Source of the DNA: Fasciolopsis buskii | Taxonomy: Eukaryota; Platyhelminthes; Trematoda; Plagiorchiida; Fasciolidae | Length of the DNA stretch: 64,000 nucleotides | Direction: 5' to 3' | NCBI GenBank assembly: GCA_008360955.1 | Contig: LUCM01006345.1 | Location: forward strand, 1 to 64,000 | In this document: piece after piece, positions 1 to 12,359 of the stretch | How positions within the stretch are numbered: position 1 is the stretch's first letter | How the letters are laid out: every line of letters starts with the position of its first letter | The notes under the pieces: model-generated | What the model was told of the DNA's origin: nothing | The model's input: only the letters and a program-made list of their open reading frames with translations | Database searches by the model: none | Made by a program: the position numbers and the translations under genes

Positions 1-245
1 CCTTCACCATGTGCTTCTTGCGCCGCCTGTGGTTGGTTTGGAATCGGGGTTTAATCAGCTCCTCTGGACTGATTGCCAAAGGCCAATCAACCTAGTGGAG
101 GGTGCCGGGCATTGGTCTTTGTCTTTACACTTTAGTAGGAACACCTCTGCCACTGGAAGTTAGCGCATAGGACTTCTTCGGTAGAGGCTATTTGATATGC
201 CGGTCATTTGGGAGCACCTCAAGAGACGTGCAGAGCATGTAGCCA
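1..245 (+). repeat. Direct repeat, copy 1 (other copy at 45235)
   Basis: The first ~245 bases of the window recur at 45235-45479 with an offset of 45234. They are nearly identical for about 200 bases and then drift (gagcacctcaag versus gagcatctcaag, then different sequence). The copy is cut by the window edge. It has no open frame and is probably an interspersed repeat, perhaps the non-coding end of a retroelement. Confidence 0.85.
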
Positions 246-767
246 ACTGCGAATCTGAAACACAGCCTCCCAACCATCCCGAGACTTTTGGAGGCTGCCC
301 GTTTCACTGCGCTCATGCGTCAAGAATGTTATAAAAATGTTTCAGCTATGCGTAAAATATTTAGGTTTCGATGTTCGAGGTTTTGAAAAAATACGGAATG
401 TAAACCTTAAAATATTTTGGTTATTTTTTTACTCCATGCCGAAGGTAGATATGGTATGATAAATTGGCAGCAAAGTTCTCAACCACAATTATGAAGAAAT
501 AGGTGGTCGTAGTCTTTCAGATTATGTTTCGCCCGCTGGTTGGAGTGTCACATTCGGTTTTGTACTCTCTACTGGTCTCTGTAATTTCCTTAGCTTAATT
601 AGTATGAAATTGTGTTTTTCAGTGGGAAATACCATGCGATGACTATATTCAGTTCACCCTTAAAAGGCAGAGGAATTATACAGCTGTAATTTTGATGTGA
701 TCATTTCAACACCTCATTACGGTCATCTGCAAACTGAACGGTTCAGTTCCAAGGCTTTCATGGTCAC

Positions 768-1779
768 TCAGGCCACTTTCTTAGCTTCAATGCATAGTCT
801 TATAAACCCCTTCGAAAAACCAAGGAAACAAAAGCCGAAGTAATAACGGTAGAAAAGGGACAACGAAGCAAATGCCCGACAATAGGCCAGCCACCGCAAA
901 GTAGATATTAGTGAAGGATAGTCGATTAACCGAATGGCCTTTTTCTGAACCCGATCAAGAAAGGAAAACGAAGTAGACGAAGCACCACCTCGCACGTGGC
1001 TGAAGTATTCATTTACTGGGTGCATTTGAGCTTTGTCCAATAGAAGATGAGCTGGGGGAAAAAACCAACTTTTCGAGCAACACGAGAAGCAGTCTCAGAT
1101 ATGAAAAAACAGGCACATAGAATAACCAATGGATAAGCCGAGAAAAGGAAAAGTGTCTGTGGAAATCAGAATAGACGAATCAAAGGACAGATGTGAGGAG
1201 AAAGAATGACATTTTAAGGAAATTGAGAAGACAGAGGTTTTGGAAGCATTGAGCGTGACATGGTCGTTGGAACCCCAGGAAGAAATGTGTCAAAACTGTC
1301 CGTGCAAGGGGCACGCTGGATGTTGGTATTTGCATGGGGGGGAGTGCGGTAAGAAAGATAAGAAGGGTGGCGTCATCGACAAAAGAATGGATTGGGTTGA
1401 AGGCAGTGAACAAAAAGCCATTAATGAATAAAAGAAAGAGGGTAGGCGCAAGTGTGTAACCTTGGGGATTGCCAGCAGTTGCAAGAGATGATTTGGTCAG
1501 GATCCCATCAACCTTTGCGGAGAAGGTTTGCTTATTGAGGAAGCCTAATGTCCACGACGCGAGGAAGGGGGAAAATCTGAACGTGGGCAGCTTCGACAAA
1601 AGACCTTCATGGCAAACTCCATCGAAAGCCGTGGAAATGTTGAGCGAGACCAGGTTTATTTCCCCGTGGTTGTCGAGTGAAGCCGACCAGGAGTGAGACG
1701 AGGACCAGCGGGTCGCCCGTTGGACGTCGGGATCGGAAACCATATTGGCAGTAGGCACATCTATGCAAAAAGGTCGCAT
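768..1779 (-). pseudogene. Jockey/CR1-like LINE reverse transcriptase fragment
   Basis: The minus strand holds decayed non-LTR reverse transcriptase. In the open frame at 1180-1779, NISTAFDGVCHEGLLSKL matches RT motif A (normally K-A-F-D-x-V-x-H). GNPQGYTLAPTLFLLFIN matches the G-x-P-Q-G-x-x-L-x-P motif B. SFVDDATLLI matches the catalytic FADD box with Ala replaced by Val. A second open piece at 768-1040 (VQKKAIRLID, ASLSLFYRYY) matches the C-terminal region that follows RT in jockey-like elements. The two pieces are separated by frame breaks, so the element is dead. It lies upstream of the AFAP1-like exons and antisense to them. Confidence 0.8.
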
Positions 1780-2730
1780 ATGACAGAAACTAAGATAAAA
1801 ATAGCTGCCGGTAAATCAAATCAAACTCCCAGGTAATTTTCAAACGTTCTGAATTATTTTTCAGGAGTTTCAAAGTTGTGAAAAGTAATATATTGCATGT
1901 CTTTATAGGACATGAGTTCTGGTTATTGAAACGATTGACATTCAGTCTGTATGATATCAGTGACTAGATTCCAGAATGAAGTTTCCTTTCATTTTTTGCT
2001 GAAATATCAGCTTCATAAAATTTCGCCGTCTTAGACAGTTAGACATGCATGTTGATGCCTGGTATCAAACCGAGGTTGGTTAATACAAGCAATTGGTGTC
2101 AGATATAGCTCCGAAAAAGATGTGGGATGCTTTTGGTTCTGAATTAGTGAATGTACAAGCGAGATCAGTTTGTGGCTTCCTATCTTTCATGGGACTCCAT
2201 GGCGGAGAACACATGGATTTTGCTTTGCATTCTTGCATTGCGAATATAGTGGCTGGAGAGGTGAAGTAAACCTTCTGTATGAACACGGGAAGGGGTAATC
2301 TGTAGATCACTTGGAAGGTGTTTTCATCCTCTTGTTGTTCAGTTTCTGTGAGGTATGCTAGAATTGCATCAATTACAGGTATTCTGATTTCCGTGTTCAG
2401 TCGTCCTAGTTTATGCTCCCAATTTTCTGACATCTACCGTGTCGGTTTACCTATGAAGTTTGGAAACAAATGAATGGGTTGGAGTGGAATAGGAAATGAC
2501 GTGCAATCTGCTTATAACATTCAGGGAAATCACTGACCGGCTGATAAAGTGCTCATGTACTATGTCGGCGTGAAAATCGCACCCCCATATGTTTTATACT
2601 GTCGTTTTTTGCTACATCCCAACTGCATTATTCGGTCGAATGTAAAATTCCTTGTTAGTGAGGCTACGATTCCCGATAATAAACTTTCACATCTTTGTTG
2701 CCGTTCTTCACTTATTCACCTTTGTACCAG
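1780..2730. other. No recognised gene; one unassigned minus-strand ORF
   Basis: This stretch holds a minus-strand open frame at 2080-2433 that starts with ATG and encodes 117 residues (MSENWEHKLGRL to the stop). It matches no family I know and has no supporting splice or promoter signal, so it may be chance. The rest is A/T-rich with no feature seen. Upstream exons of the AFAP1-like gene might be here but were not recognised. Confidence 0.4.
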
Positions 2731-3061
2731 TTTGCCAAAGCGTTGCCTGACAACACAAGCCCGACGTTTCAGTGCTTTCATGGATCCCCCTTGGACTTTG
2801 GCTGGTTCACTACATCAACGTTACAAACCGAACAAATGGACTCGGTTGAATCTATGTCTTTTAATCGGTGGTTCTCGCCTGATTGGCTATCGTTCGGGAC
2901 ATGCGCTTACTCCAAATCTAGTATTGTTTCTTTGTGGTTGCACCGGGATTTACGCTGGTCGTGATAGTGGGATGGATCATGTGATTAAGGTTACGCATTC
3001 CACTCGTGGTATGGCTGTTTTGGCGGCTGACACCGAGGAGCAGGCGTTGGTTTGGATTCGG
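2731..3061 (+). CDS. AFAP1-like exon 1 of model: first PH domain
   Basis: This exon encodes most of a PH domain, a phosphoinositide- or protein-binding fold. Visible elements are a KWTRLNLCLL strand, SRLIGYRSG, a VLFLCGC strand, and the stretch HVIKVTH, GMAVLAADT, EEQALVWIR leading into the C-terminal helix with its invariant Trp. AFAP1 PH1 has the same order (QWTKL strand, Ala-Asp before the helix, EQ-x-x-W-L). The donor is ATTCGG followed by gtaagtgc and leaves phase 0. The frame stays open beyond the donor, but the PH helix resumes only in the exon at 24671. The acceptor is less sure: I chose tttgtaccag before 2731 because of its pyrimidine tract, but the frame is also open upstream. Upstream coding exons were not seen. 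Confidence 0.72.
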
Positions 3062-6000
3062 GTAAGTGCGCTCGCGCTGACTGTAATAGATCCACCTTTA
3101 TTTATAATAATCATAGAAACAATAGTGGATCACTTACGCAACACGGGAACTGGCAATGGTATTACTAGAAGTGATTTGGAAACAAAACTAGAAGCTGATA
3201 AACTTTTGGAAAATCAGGGCGAACCGGTCAGTTTCGAAAAAACAATTCGTGCATCGTGTGAATTCAAAAGCGTGTCCTCTTAACTGGTCTAACAGTCGTT
3301 TGGCGTTGGAACGAGGCAAATTTGACCACGGAATAGGATGCTAACGATTTAAGCTCGTCGGTCACAAGAAATGATTCGAATGTCCACTGATAGTAGTGGT
3401 CATTCTGCAGATCTAGCTGCACTTCCGTTCAAGTAACATATGCGGAATGTTTTTTTCTAGTGGGATTTTAAGCTTGGTCGGAGTTGTCAGGGGAGAACAT
3501 TTTTAATCTTATCATCGAGAGCCACAGGTTTTCTTTCTCCTTGCGTGCGGTAGCCAGTTTATGTGATTTGTTTGTGTGAATTTCTCATTTTAATAAGTTG
3601 ATTAACCATACCAGATCAACAGCAAAAGCAGCGTCTATCCACTTCATTCTTTTTAGGGACCTTCAATGCTTTGTATCGATCTTATTCGGACCTCTGCGAT
3701 CTGTGGAATAGAATGGTATAATCCGCTCTTGTCATTGAATTTTGCCCTCTTATTGATCATATCTTGTGGTTAAAAATATTTAAATATCTACCTGCGTGTC
3801 AATTCGATTTAACTCCTATTTAATTTTGCGGTTGTGTAGTTCCACACCACTACAAGTTTAAGGGTCTTGGATTGCCGGCTTCCTCCAGTGCAACGTGTCC
3901 TAGAAGTTGTGAATCATGGCCATTCTCCTCAGGTTAGCCTCCACTTGGGAGCTCCTAATTGGTCCCGACCGTATTCCGGAAAGTGATATACATTGTTATT
4001 TCATAATAAAGAAGTAAAAAATAAAACGGATCGCTCTTATGCGTTGATACTGCCGTTCGAATCGGATTGCTCTTATGCGTTGATACTGCCGTTCGAATCG
4101 GATTGTGCTATTGTGCCCAGGTTACTTCGTTGATAGAGAAAGGTAGTGTTTTCTGCTTGTCCCACTCGTGAAGAGTTAGCGAGACATTATAGTCACGTCG
4201 TTTATACTTGGTTAATTGAATAACACTATTCGTCAATGTGCGATAATATGCGGCAACTTTGACGCCACATTTGATCCTGAGCCCAGTGAAGTAACACACT
4301 TCGGTGGCTCAGAAGCAGCTAGACACGGTTATCTGTATTTTTATAAACTTGCTTAGGCAGATGTCTCCATTTTAGTCAAGAATTTGTACTTATCATGTCA
4401 TCCGGAACTAGGGAAAAACAGTCATAGAAATTGATTAATGATTAATTAACCAATTACTCATATCTTGCTGAGAAATTCACCGAAGGAATTCTTCTGATTA
4501 GTCGGAATTCGAATTTATTAAGAAGCAGTTGGGTTCCCATATCTACTTGTGCCAGGCGGCATGAATTGGAAGATGGAATGTCTCGACACATTAGTGCCAG
4601 TTTGAAAGAGCAATATATAAAGTACCAGAAGGGTCCGAGGGAATCTATGCACACGATTCATACCCAGAGGGTTGCGGATCTCAACCCTGTTCGCCGTTTC
4701 ACTAGTGGCATGCATCCCCGGTAGCATACAGGTCCCTGAGGCGTCTGGTTCAAAACGAAATCTAATGATAACACACGAATAATATGGGATTTGTTTTATA
4801 CGACTCTTGTGACGTGGGAATGACCGAGAGAGGCATCGTCGGGAGTTTGGTGGGTTGGAGGGATTCAGTCGTAAAATATAATACGAGGAAATGCTCATGC
4901 GCTGTGATAGGTAGCTGGTGTGATGATAGGTTCTATTTGGGTCAAGTCATATTCAGCGTTCTCATATTCAGCGGAAACCCAGACTCCTGAACCAAAATTA
5001 TTTCAGTGTGTAATTCTCCTGTCTAGTGAAATCGGTACCGATAAGTGAAACAATGAGTATATCCGGATGTAGCTAATACACTGTTGTTTCCGTTTTAGTC
5101 TTTGAAATTGATAACAATGCAACACCTCTTGTCTTTAACCCCTATATCTGACTCAGTGATGCGTAGGCATTCGAACACAACCACGAAGAGTATGACAGTG
5201 AATTGAGAAGTCCATTCGAGATGATACGCTTTACTCAACTAGTAAAATCGTATCTGGGCGGAAATGGAAAAAGACAACCGTATTATAAATGCATGGTGAG
5301 GAATGAACAAAAGTTAGAGTCAGTTAACACGGCATCCAGCAACTGTCACACTTAGTTGTCTCCATTCGCGGGTTTCGGTCACACACTGCTGTGCTCCGTC
5401 TGGTACGCGTGTCTGTGACATGTTCATACAACATCCGTTGCTGGTGAACTGCTGGTTGCAGATGTATACGTGTATTCTACCTGATTAACAATTAAAGAAC
5501 TTTTGGAAAATGGTGCTAAATCAACAGCTTGTTTCTTATATTGGCCATTTTAGTTATATTAATAGCAATGCACCGTCTAATCAATCGCGAAAATCTGAAA
5601 GTAATGCTTAAGTCCACCTTGACAACGGCCCACCATGTAATCCGGACTTATTAAATGCAGACCTTACCGAAAATGTTTTTTTTTATACTTAAAACATTTG
5701 CAGGAAAGAGGTAAGAGTTGCGAAAACGCAACTGCCATGCGTGAAGTTGATTGCACTGCGTAGGTTTATTCCGAAGGACGGGACCAACTTGACGAGGGAA
5801 TTTATTCCATACTGCTCCGTTTTCATTAGACAGACGCGTCACACGGAAAATCGGCCGGGCCAGAAACTCTTGAATTTTTCTTCGGTATCCCCCTCTCTGT
5901 TCTCAGTTCTTGTAGTGTCCCCATGCAAATCTGATTCCGAAACTGACGCGTACCTACCTGCTGTTGTTTGCCTATCGATTGCCCAAAATTCAGCTTGCTA

Positions 6001-9000
6001 TAAACGATCGGAAGTGATTTCCACTGTGAAGACTTTTTATCATTGTGTCCAATCCGTCGGAAATGAAAACGGAAGTTCTATCAGGGTTATCATTTGAGCG
6101 TTTGCGGCTCATACTTGATTTTGGATCCTACCAACCGATTACTACGATGTGTTACTTGATGGCATGATCTCCATTGAGTAGATATGTCCCTAATTATGCC
6201 AATCATCTCGATTTTGACTTATCGATTCTCAGTCCCATGTATTACTGATCACCGTCTCTACGAGCTCTAGTTAGCGCAATGAAATTCACCCGGTTTACGT
6301 TTGCATGACTTAAATAGGAGTATATTTGTTCTTATCCAATGTTTCATAGGCCCCTTACAACGCAAACAGTTTCATAGTCTTTAACACCCCCTCTCTATCT
6401 GATTCTTTTGCTCCTTCGATTTATTCTCTCTTACAGAGACTTTCATAGACAGTGTACATTTAGAAAGCGTAAAAGTAGTGGATATGTGTTCCTGTAGGTT
6501 AAATTACCACATAAACTACACGAAGGTTGCAAAATGCAGATGGCTTGCATCCCGTACACGTTGGAACATAAATTCCACAACCATACATTTTTAATATCTC
6601 ACGGGGCATCCAAAAAGGGAATCGGTTTTCGTGCATTGAAATCATGTTGCTGTGGTGATCGTGGGATGCATTATGAGTGTACCCTTTACGACCATGTGTC
6701 CTTTCCCTTGTTTATTGCCCTTCAATCCGCTTGGCTTGGAGTTGCTTCATTGTGAAACCCGATTCCCCTAAGTTGGTTGGTCGGCATTGCTCGATGCACG
6801 TTTCATTTGGTTTGCCCCTGCGTTCTTGCGAATCAGTCACCGCTCACCATCAGTTGACATTCGGCAGTCAGTGAAATAGTTCGACCCCCTTGACCATGCC
6901 ATGGGAACGAGCTCGCTTTTTGGCACGCCCAAAATACGTCCATTCCTGTTCCTAGGTTCGCTAATCGCTGGTCCAGGGCCATCATTGCGCCACACGGCTG
7001 ATCCATGGAGTAATTCGATCCGATTCAGACACTTTAGGCCAAGATAGCGGCCACTGTATATTCGCTTGCGATGATATTGTGTTATTGCTCACGAATCTGT
7101 AAACAACCCATCGATATCATACAGAACCGAAGAATGAAATAAGGAAGAGACGGAAAGAAGAAAGAAAGAAACGGGAACTACGAAATTCTATGCAGTTATT
7201 TGGGATTTCGTACTCTTATCCTACGTCATCGATTGTTCTTCGTAAATCACCCAACGTTTGTAACCCTTCTGGGAGCCAATGACCAGGGTTTTAGTTCTTG
7301 AATCTCATGTTCGTTTGAGAATAGATCTCATACATTCCCGAGACCTTCGTTGGAGCCCCGTGACCGTCCTTGCTCTTACGCTCATATGCAGTGGATCAGT
7401 TTGTTGTTGATTTATGATTGCCGCATCACGGTGCCGCCGTCAGATACTTCCGGGTTTTTATCGTTAAGATGCCTAAGTAAATGTCCACCATGTCTTCAAG
7501 CTGTTGTTACTCGTGCAGGTCCGCTTATTCAGTTATCCTAAGCGCCCTTTTTCTACGGTAAGCCAACATTTGGTGGCCGTTCTCATACTGACAAAATAGC
7601 GTCAGACAAAAACCTGTGCTTTCCTCTGTTGTACCCATACATATTGTGTCGGTACTTTTCGGAGTGCAGTGACCGTCACACAGGAGTGTTTCCATTATTT
7701 CGTTTACTCAGGTAGTGCATATCGATTCCCCGACAAAACTCATGTTATTCTCTGCCGCATGTTCTACTTGATGAACGATCAGATCATGCTAAAAGTCTCA
7801 TTGTGTTTCACAACAGGATTATGCGGACCAACATATCATGAGGTCGGTGTCAACTCAGCACGAGTGTAATTATTTATACCCTTCCATGGGGAGCTGTTAT
7901 TTCGTGGAACAAGCTGAATAATTGTCTTGCTTTCTTCATACGACATATATGGTTTTCCCTTACCGTTTGTTGCATTGTTTCAGGGTTGTAGCAAGATTCT
8001 CTTGAATTGCTGGCTTGTTGAGATCTCATTTTCACACGTCTGATATTTGATTCATCTCGTATGGACATGTTTGTGCGTGGGTACCGTAAGAATCAGTGAT
8101 TTTCTGTGCTTGTGCTCGTCTAACCCCGTGACAGACGTGCATGTTTTTTTGCGACTTCAATTATTTTTGGTATATTCTAGAAATGACGTAAAATGATATG
8201 GTGGTCGGTTGCGGCTGTGGTAAATAGAATTCAAATCTATCACCTAGGCTCTAGAGTCTGAAGTTAATGGTGACTACCGTTTTTCCGTCGCCTTTCTGCA
8301 GGCTGGATTCAAACTCTTGGGCATGAAGCAATTTGAGTGATAGAGGATGTTCTGTTTGAAGGAACGTGTAGATTGTTCGCGGCCCAATGATTCAGTCAAT
8401 GGAATCGTTCAATATGCACATTTTGTTCAAGTTTTAGGGCTTTGAGAGTGCTGCATTGCCTTGGTATGAATGTTAATGAGGCGCGCCACCCCTGCTTCTA
8501 GAAATATGACCTACGATGATGTGCGCTTTGTTGAGTCTCATTTTGAGTTCGTTGGACGTGTACTGTTGCTGGTGATTCCCAAGAGCAGTCGATTGAAAAC
8601 TTATGTTACAGCTTCCATGGTATCTGGAGGTTGGATGAAAGTTAATAATGTGTGACGAATTGTGTCCTGGATATGAGTGACCTCAGTATGTTCATTTTTA
8701 ACTCCTACTCTGGTGAGAACGAGTTATGTTCAATGCGTTGTCCCAATTGGCGTCTGTGTAGACCGTACATGGCAGTTGGAAGTGTACTGGGTTGTGCAAA
8801 TTTGATCAGTCCTCCGCGTGCCGAACGGGGCACGCGCTTTTGCCAGTCTCGTCCTGGATATTGTTTACTTTAAAACCATTCCAGTGGCGTCGGAACATTT
8901 GTACATTTGATTCAACTGCGTGTGATGCGACTCCCACGTCACATTATCGAGAGCTAGTATATTTGAAAACCACGTGAAATTTAAGGTGAAACAAGTTCAT

Positions 9001-9571
9001 TTACTCTTTGCGCATTGTCAGGAACCGCGGGTTTCCAAACAAACCCGCAGTGTGAGAAAAGTGAGAGCACAGTTTGTGATTCTTTACCAAAGTTTTCATG
9101 ATTACGTTGGTAAATTATATGGTCGTGCAGATACCGAATCCACCGTCATGATGTTTTTCACTGAGTTCATGGAGCTTGATTTCCGTGAAAGAAACATATT
9201 CCATAACGTTTCAGGCCTATAGCTATACGGGCAAGAACCAGAATTCGTGACTGCGAAACTTTATCATTTCCCCCATTACAAATCTATCATTTATCTTAGC
9301 ACATCCACATGCAGCTCCCTTGTGTTATTCCAGTGAATTCAGGATCTCAAGTGGTTCGGTTTGACTTAAATCAAACTGACCTTTCCGAAGTATCGCATTT
9401 GTTTTCTCATATACAATCAACGAAATGCACGCCCTACCATCAATTACCCAATCTCCATTGTACTGACGAATGGGAACGGCTGTTTGTTTTCCCTTCCCCC
9501 ATTATTTGGATACGTGGGAATTCCCGATTGAGACATTTGAAAATACAGTAGCAAATCTTGTTTTAGGTGCT
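3062..9571. other. First part of 21.6-kb intron, largely featureless
   Basis: This is the start of the intron that splits the first PH domain. Apart from a 36-bp tandem duplication at 4027-4105 and an AG-rich patch near 7140-7170, I see no gene, RNA or clear transposon. Short open frames on both strands (for example 4518-4898 minus and 5741-6097 plus) lack family motifs. The segment near 4560-4740 has the look of an interspersed repeat but has no second copy in the window. Confidence 0.5.
4027..4105. repeat. 36-bp tandem duplication, two units plus 7 bp
   Basis: Two adjacent 36-bp units (4027-4062 and 4063-4098) differ at one position (CGGATCG versus CGGATTG) and are followed by the first seven bases of a third (4099-4105). 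The unit contains CTCTTATGCGTTGATACTG. It is intronic with no obvious function. Confidence 0.9.
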
Positions 9572-10885
9572 TCATAACTGGCCGCCTACATCACATTTTA
9601 TAGTTATTGGGATAGGGTGGCCGAATAAAGAAGAACGATAGCGAATAATTGGAAATCGAAATGATATGTCCGCACAGGTACTATGTATCGGTGTCACGGT
9701 GCGTGTTAATATACATCGTGTTGGTTTCACTGGATGATTGCTTACGCAACTGCACCTTGTGACGATGCCCACGGCAGATTGAAAGATCTTACGTGCTGTT
9801 TCTGGGTCCATGGATGGGGTGTTGTTCAGGTGGTTTACAATCGCTTTAGTCGTGAATAGGATTTGACCTTCAACTCTTTTTGTTAGTCTTTCTCTAACGA
9901 TATTAACGCGACTCATAGCTTCATTTATGTTCATTAGATGATTTGATTCTGTCATTTGATTGCCGTTTGGTCTATTGTTTGTCGATTTTCTGTTCAGTAA
10001 ATTGGAACATTGTTCCTTTATACATTCAGACATTTTTCTTGCGCTTCTATCTACACAATTTGTCCCACACGTCCAAGTAAATTCGTACACAGAATGAGAG
10101 GTTGAATCCACAGGCAGTATGTCTTTCGTCAGAAAAGAACTGATCGAGATGTGAACGAAATGCGTAGTTCACCAGCAAAATGCGCATTTCTGGTTACCAC
10201 TGGAAACTATCTTTAATATGTATGCTATGTTGTCCCCTCTAAATTGCGCGAATAAATATACGGCTTTCTCCTTAACTGTTTGAGGACTTGGTTTATTTTT
10301 GTTAATTTCCGTACTTTTGTTGATGAGAAATTCAAGGTACTCGTCCTGCAGAAATGTCTGTTTCACTCATTAAGTTCATCTTCAATTTCGTCTGCGGTGC
10401 ATATCATTATGGTTCTGTTTATTAAAGACTGGATAATTACTTCATTTCTAATTTGCCCGAACAAAACTTTGCTAATGTACTTAGTCCTGTACACTTTTTG
10501 TAGTGTTGGACTAATAGGTGAAATAAGCCATCTTGACGACGTGATAAGAGTACGTGTTAGAGAAGCAGGCCGTCAAAGGATTCCATTTTCAAAGTGAATT
10601 GTGTGCCTTCGTGAATGTGGTTGAAGTTCCATAGAATGTCATAAAGATCTATGATGGAATCGGATGCACGCGGTATATGGTCCACATATCGCCTGTAAAA
10701 AGTCGCTTTGTTGATTTGTTCGGACGAGGTGCACCGCTGTCCATTTTTCCATAAGAATATCCCCTAAATTAAGACCTGAGGGAAATCCTATCGTCATTCC
10801 ATCTATCTTTATCTGCGCTGTCAAAATCGGAACTGGATGTTACATGTGCACATAAAGAGGAGTAATTTCAGTTCATCTCCCGGCC
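9572..10885 (-). pseudogene. Penelope-like element relic: RT palm and GIY-YIG region
   Basis: Read on the minus strand from high to low coordinates, the order is that of a Penelope-like element. A piece reading ELKLLLFMCTCNIQF precedes IDGMTIGFPSGLNLGDILM, which corresponds to the PLE box D-G-x-A-M-G-S-P-L-G-P-x-x-A-D. Next comes a frame-broken stretch (WNFNHIHEGTQFTLKMES) like the PLE segment before F-L-D-V. Then FRGDNIAYILK at 10169-10366 matches the RT-endonuclease connector. Finally VYEFTWTCGTNCVDRSARK at 9572-10111 corresponds to the GIY-YIG endonuclease start, normally with C-x-C and Y-I-G-R-T. Catalytic motifs are altered and several frames are used, so it is inactive. Confidence 0.7.
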
Positions 10886-12039
10886 ATCTAACAGATGTCC
10901 TTGAATTCTCTAAATAATTTCTTGTGCACTTAATTGTTTTTTCCCAATGACATTTTCTATCCTAAAATCGAATTTACAGTGTTTATGTAGACATCATTCC
11001 AATTTCCAACTATTTGCTATCATTATTACTCCCTCTCTATTTGACATATAACCATTTCTTAACGGTGACTCATCTAGCCCTCGTCCTAACAGTGGCCTCA
11101 CGTAAATCTAGTTTCGATCACGAAATGAGTTCTACAGTGGTATTCTGTCTTTGCGTTCTTGAATTGTTGGTGCTGGTTGAATCGCGTTAAAGATAGGGAA
11201 CGCATTCACATGCACGATATTCTATCGTGTGCATCATATTGTAGGCAATAGCATTGTATGTTCGTTATATTCTTTCGCTCCGAAACATAATGCTTCACAG
11301 GATGTCCAGTATGCCAAGAGGACGGTAGATTTTCTGACCCCTCTATCGGAAAAGTAATGCAATGTGATAGTTGGCGATCAGAGATATGGTCGAAATTTCG
11401 AGATCACTAGGTGAAAACCAAAATAGGCTAGGTCTTAAGACTATCTGTTCGGGAACAGTTGGCACGTTTCTGCGGCACGAATCAGATGATTGGTCAATTA
11501 TTCCCATTACGTGGAGGTGACAGCGCTTCGTTTAGAGTTTCTTGCGACGCAATAGGAGAACTCGCCACATTTTTTGGACTACTACCCCCATCTCTAGAAC
11601 AAATAAACCTATCCTTTCCGCGTTTGATTTGCCCCCCCCCCATCAAATGCATGAGATTATGAAAACCTCTCGGTTGGGTCCACCTGGTAACCACATGCCA
11701 GTGGCGTTCCATTTTCTGTCTACGGGAATTTCCCCATTGGATGTGGATGATGGTGAACGATCTGGCTGATATTCATTGAGTTTTGACAGTTTCCGTCCGC
11801 AGCTGTCAATGCTATACAGAAAGCGCTTTGGTAACGTGCGTGAATTGAGGACTAACAACTGTTCGGGGTTATGGAGCAACTTATGAATGAGACTCACTCG
11901 TATTAATATGTCGAGCTAATGCTGTGTGTTTTAAGGCTTGGTAGGGCTACTGTTAACGATGAATTTCGTTTTTTCCTCTGTTACTTCGCTTTTTCAAACC
12001 TTGACTCTTTAGTAAAGTGTGGTCTGGTAACAAATCGGG
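10886..12039. other. Intron sequence without recognised feature
   Basis: I see no gene or clear repeat here. Overlapping open frames around 11459-11897 on both strands are short, mutually overlapping and without motifs, so I treat them as chance. Confidence 0.5.
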
Positions 12040-12150
12040 CGACAGCGGGTTAACGTTTGCCACCAGAGTAGCTGCTGGATCTGGGGTTCGAACCTCTGAT
12101 CTTTTTGGTGATGCATGTTTAATCCACTCAACGGCCGCCAGGTGCTAGGA
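12040..12150 (-). repeat. tRNA-derived SINE-like fragment
   Basis: On the minus strand the sequence carries a perfect-looking RNA polymerase III B box, AGGTTCGAACCCC (plus positions near 12081-12093), with an A-box-like GGCCGTTGAGTGGATTA upstream of it. It then continues into CTCTGGTGGC, which also follows the B box of the fragment at 38.9 kb. The two are therefore members of one SINE family in the same orientation. It cannot fold as an intact tRNA. Confidence 0.6.
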
Positions 12151-12359
12151 CTCGTAGATTGCTCTCCTTAACCAGCGTTCACCCTAAACATTAGGACTTT
12201 GTGTAGTTCTATAAGATTTCAGGTTTCAGAGCCAGATCAATTCAATTTGGACCACCATTAATCTCGCATTAGCGTCCTCTGACCGTGATTGCTACCCCGC
12301 AGCGTCATCTGCTCAGACAGGAAAAAGGATGAAGAATAATGAAAGATGAACTGCAAAAT

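Noticed and set aside
4027..4105. Tandem duplication as a CRISPR-like array
   Set aside because: There are only two units with no spacers, in eukaryotic intron sequence.
4518..4898. 126-codon minus-strand open frame
   Set aside because: No domain was recognised, it overlaps another frame on the same strand, and the sequence looks like non-coding repeat.
5741..6097. 118-codon plus-strand open frame
   Set aside because: It starts at a non-ATG codon, has no motif and no splice partner in phase.
7130..7175. AG-rich run as a candidate splice or regulatory element
   Set aside because: It is a simple purine-rich stretch with no neighbouring exon.
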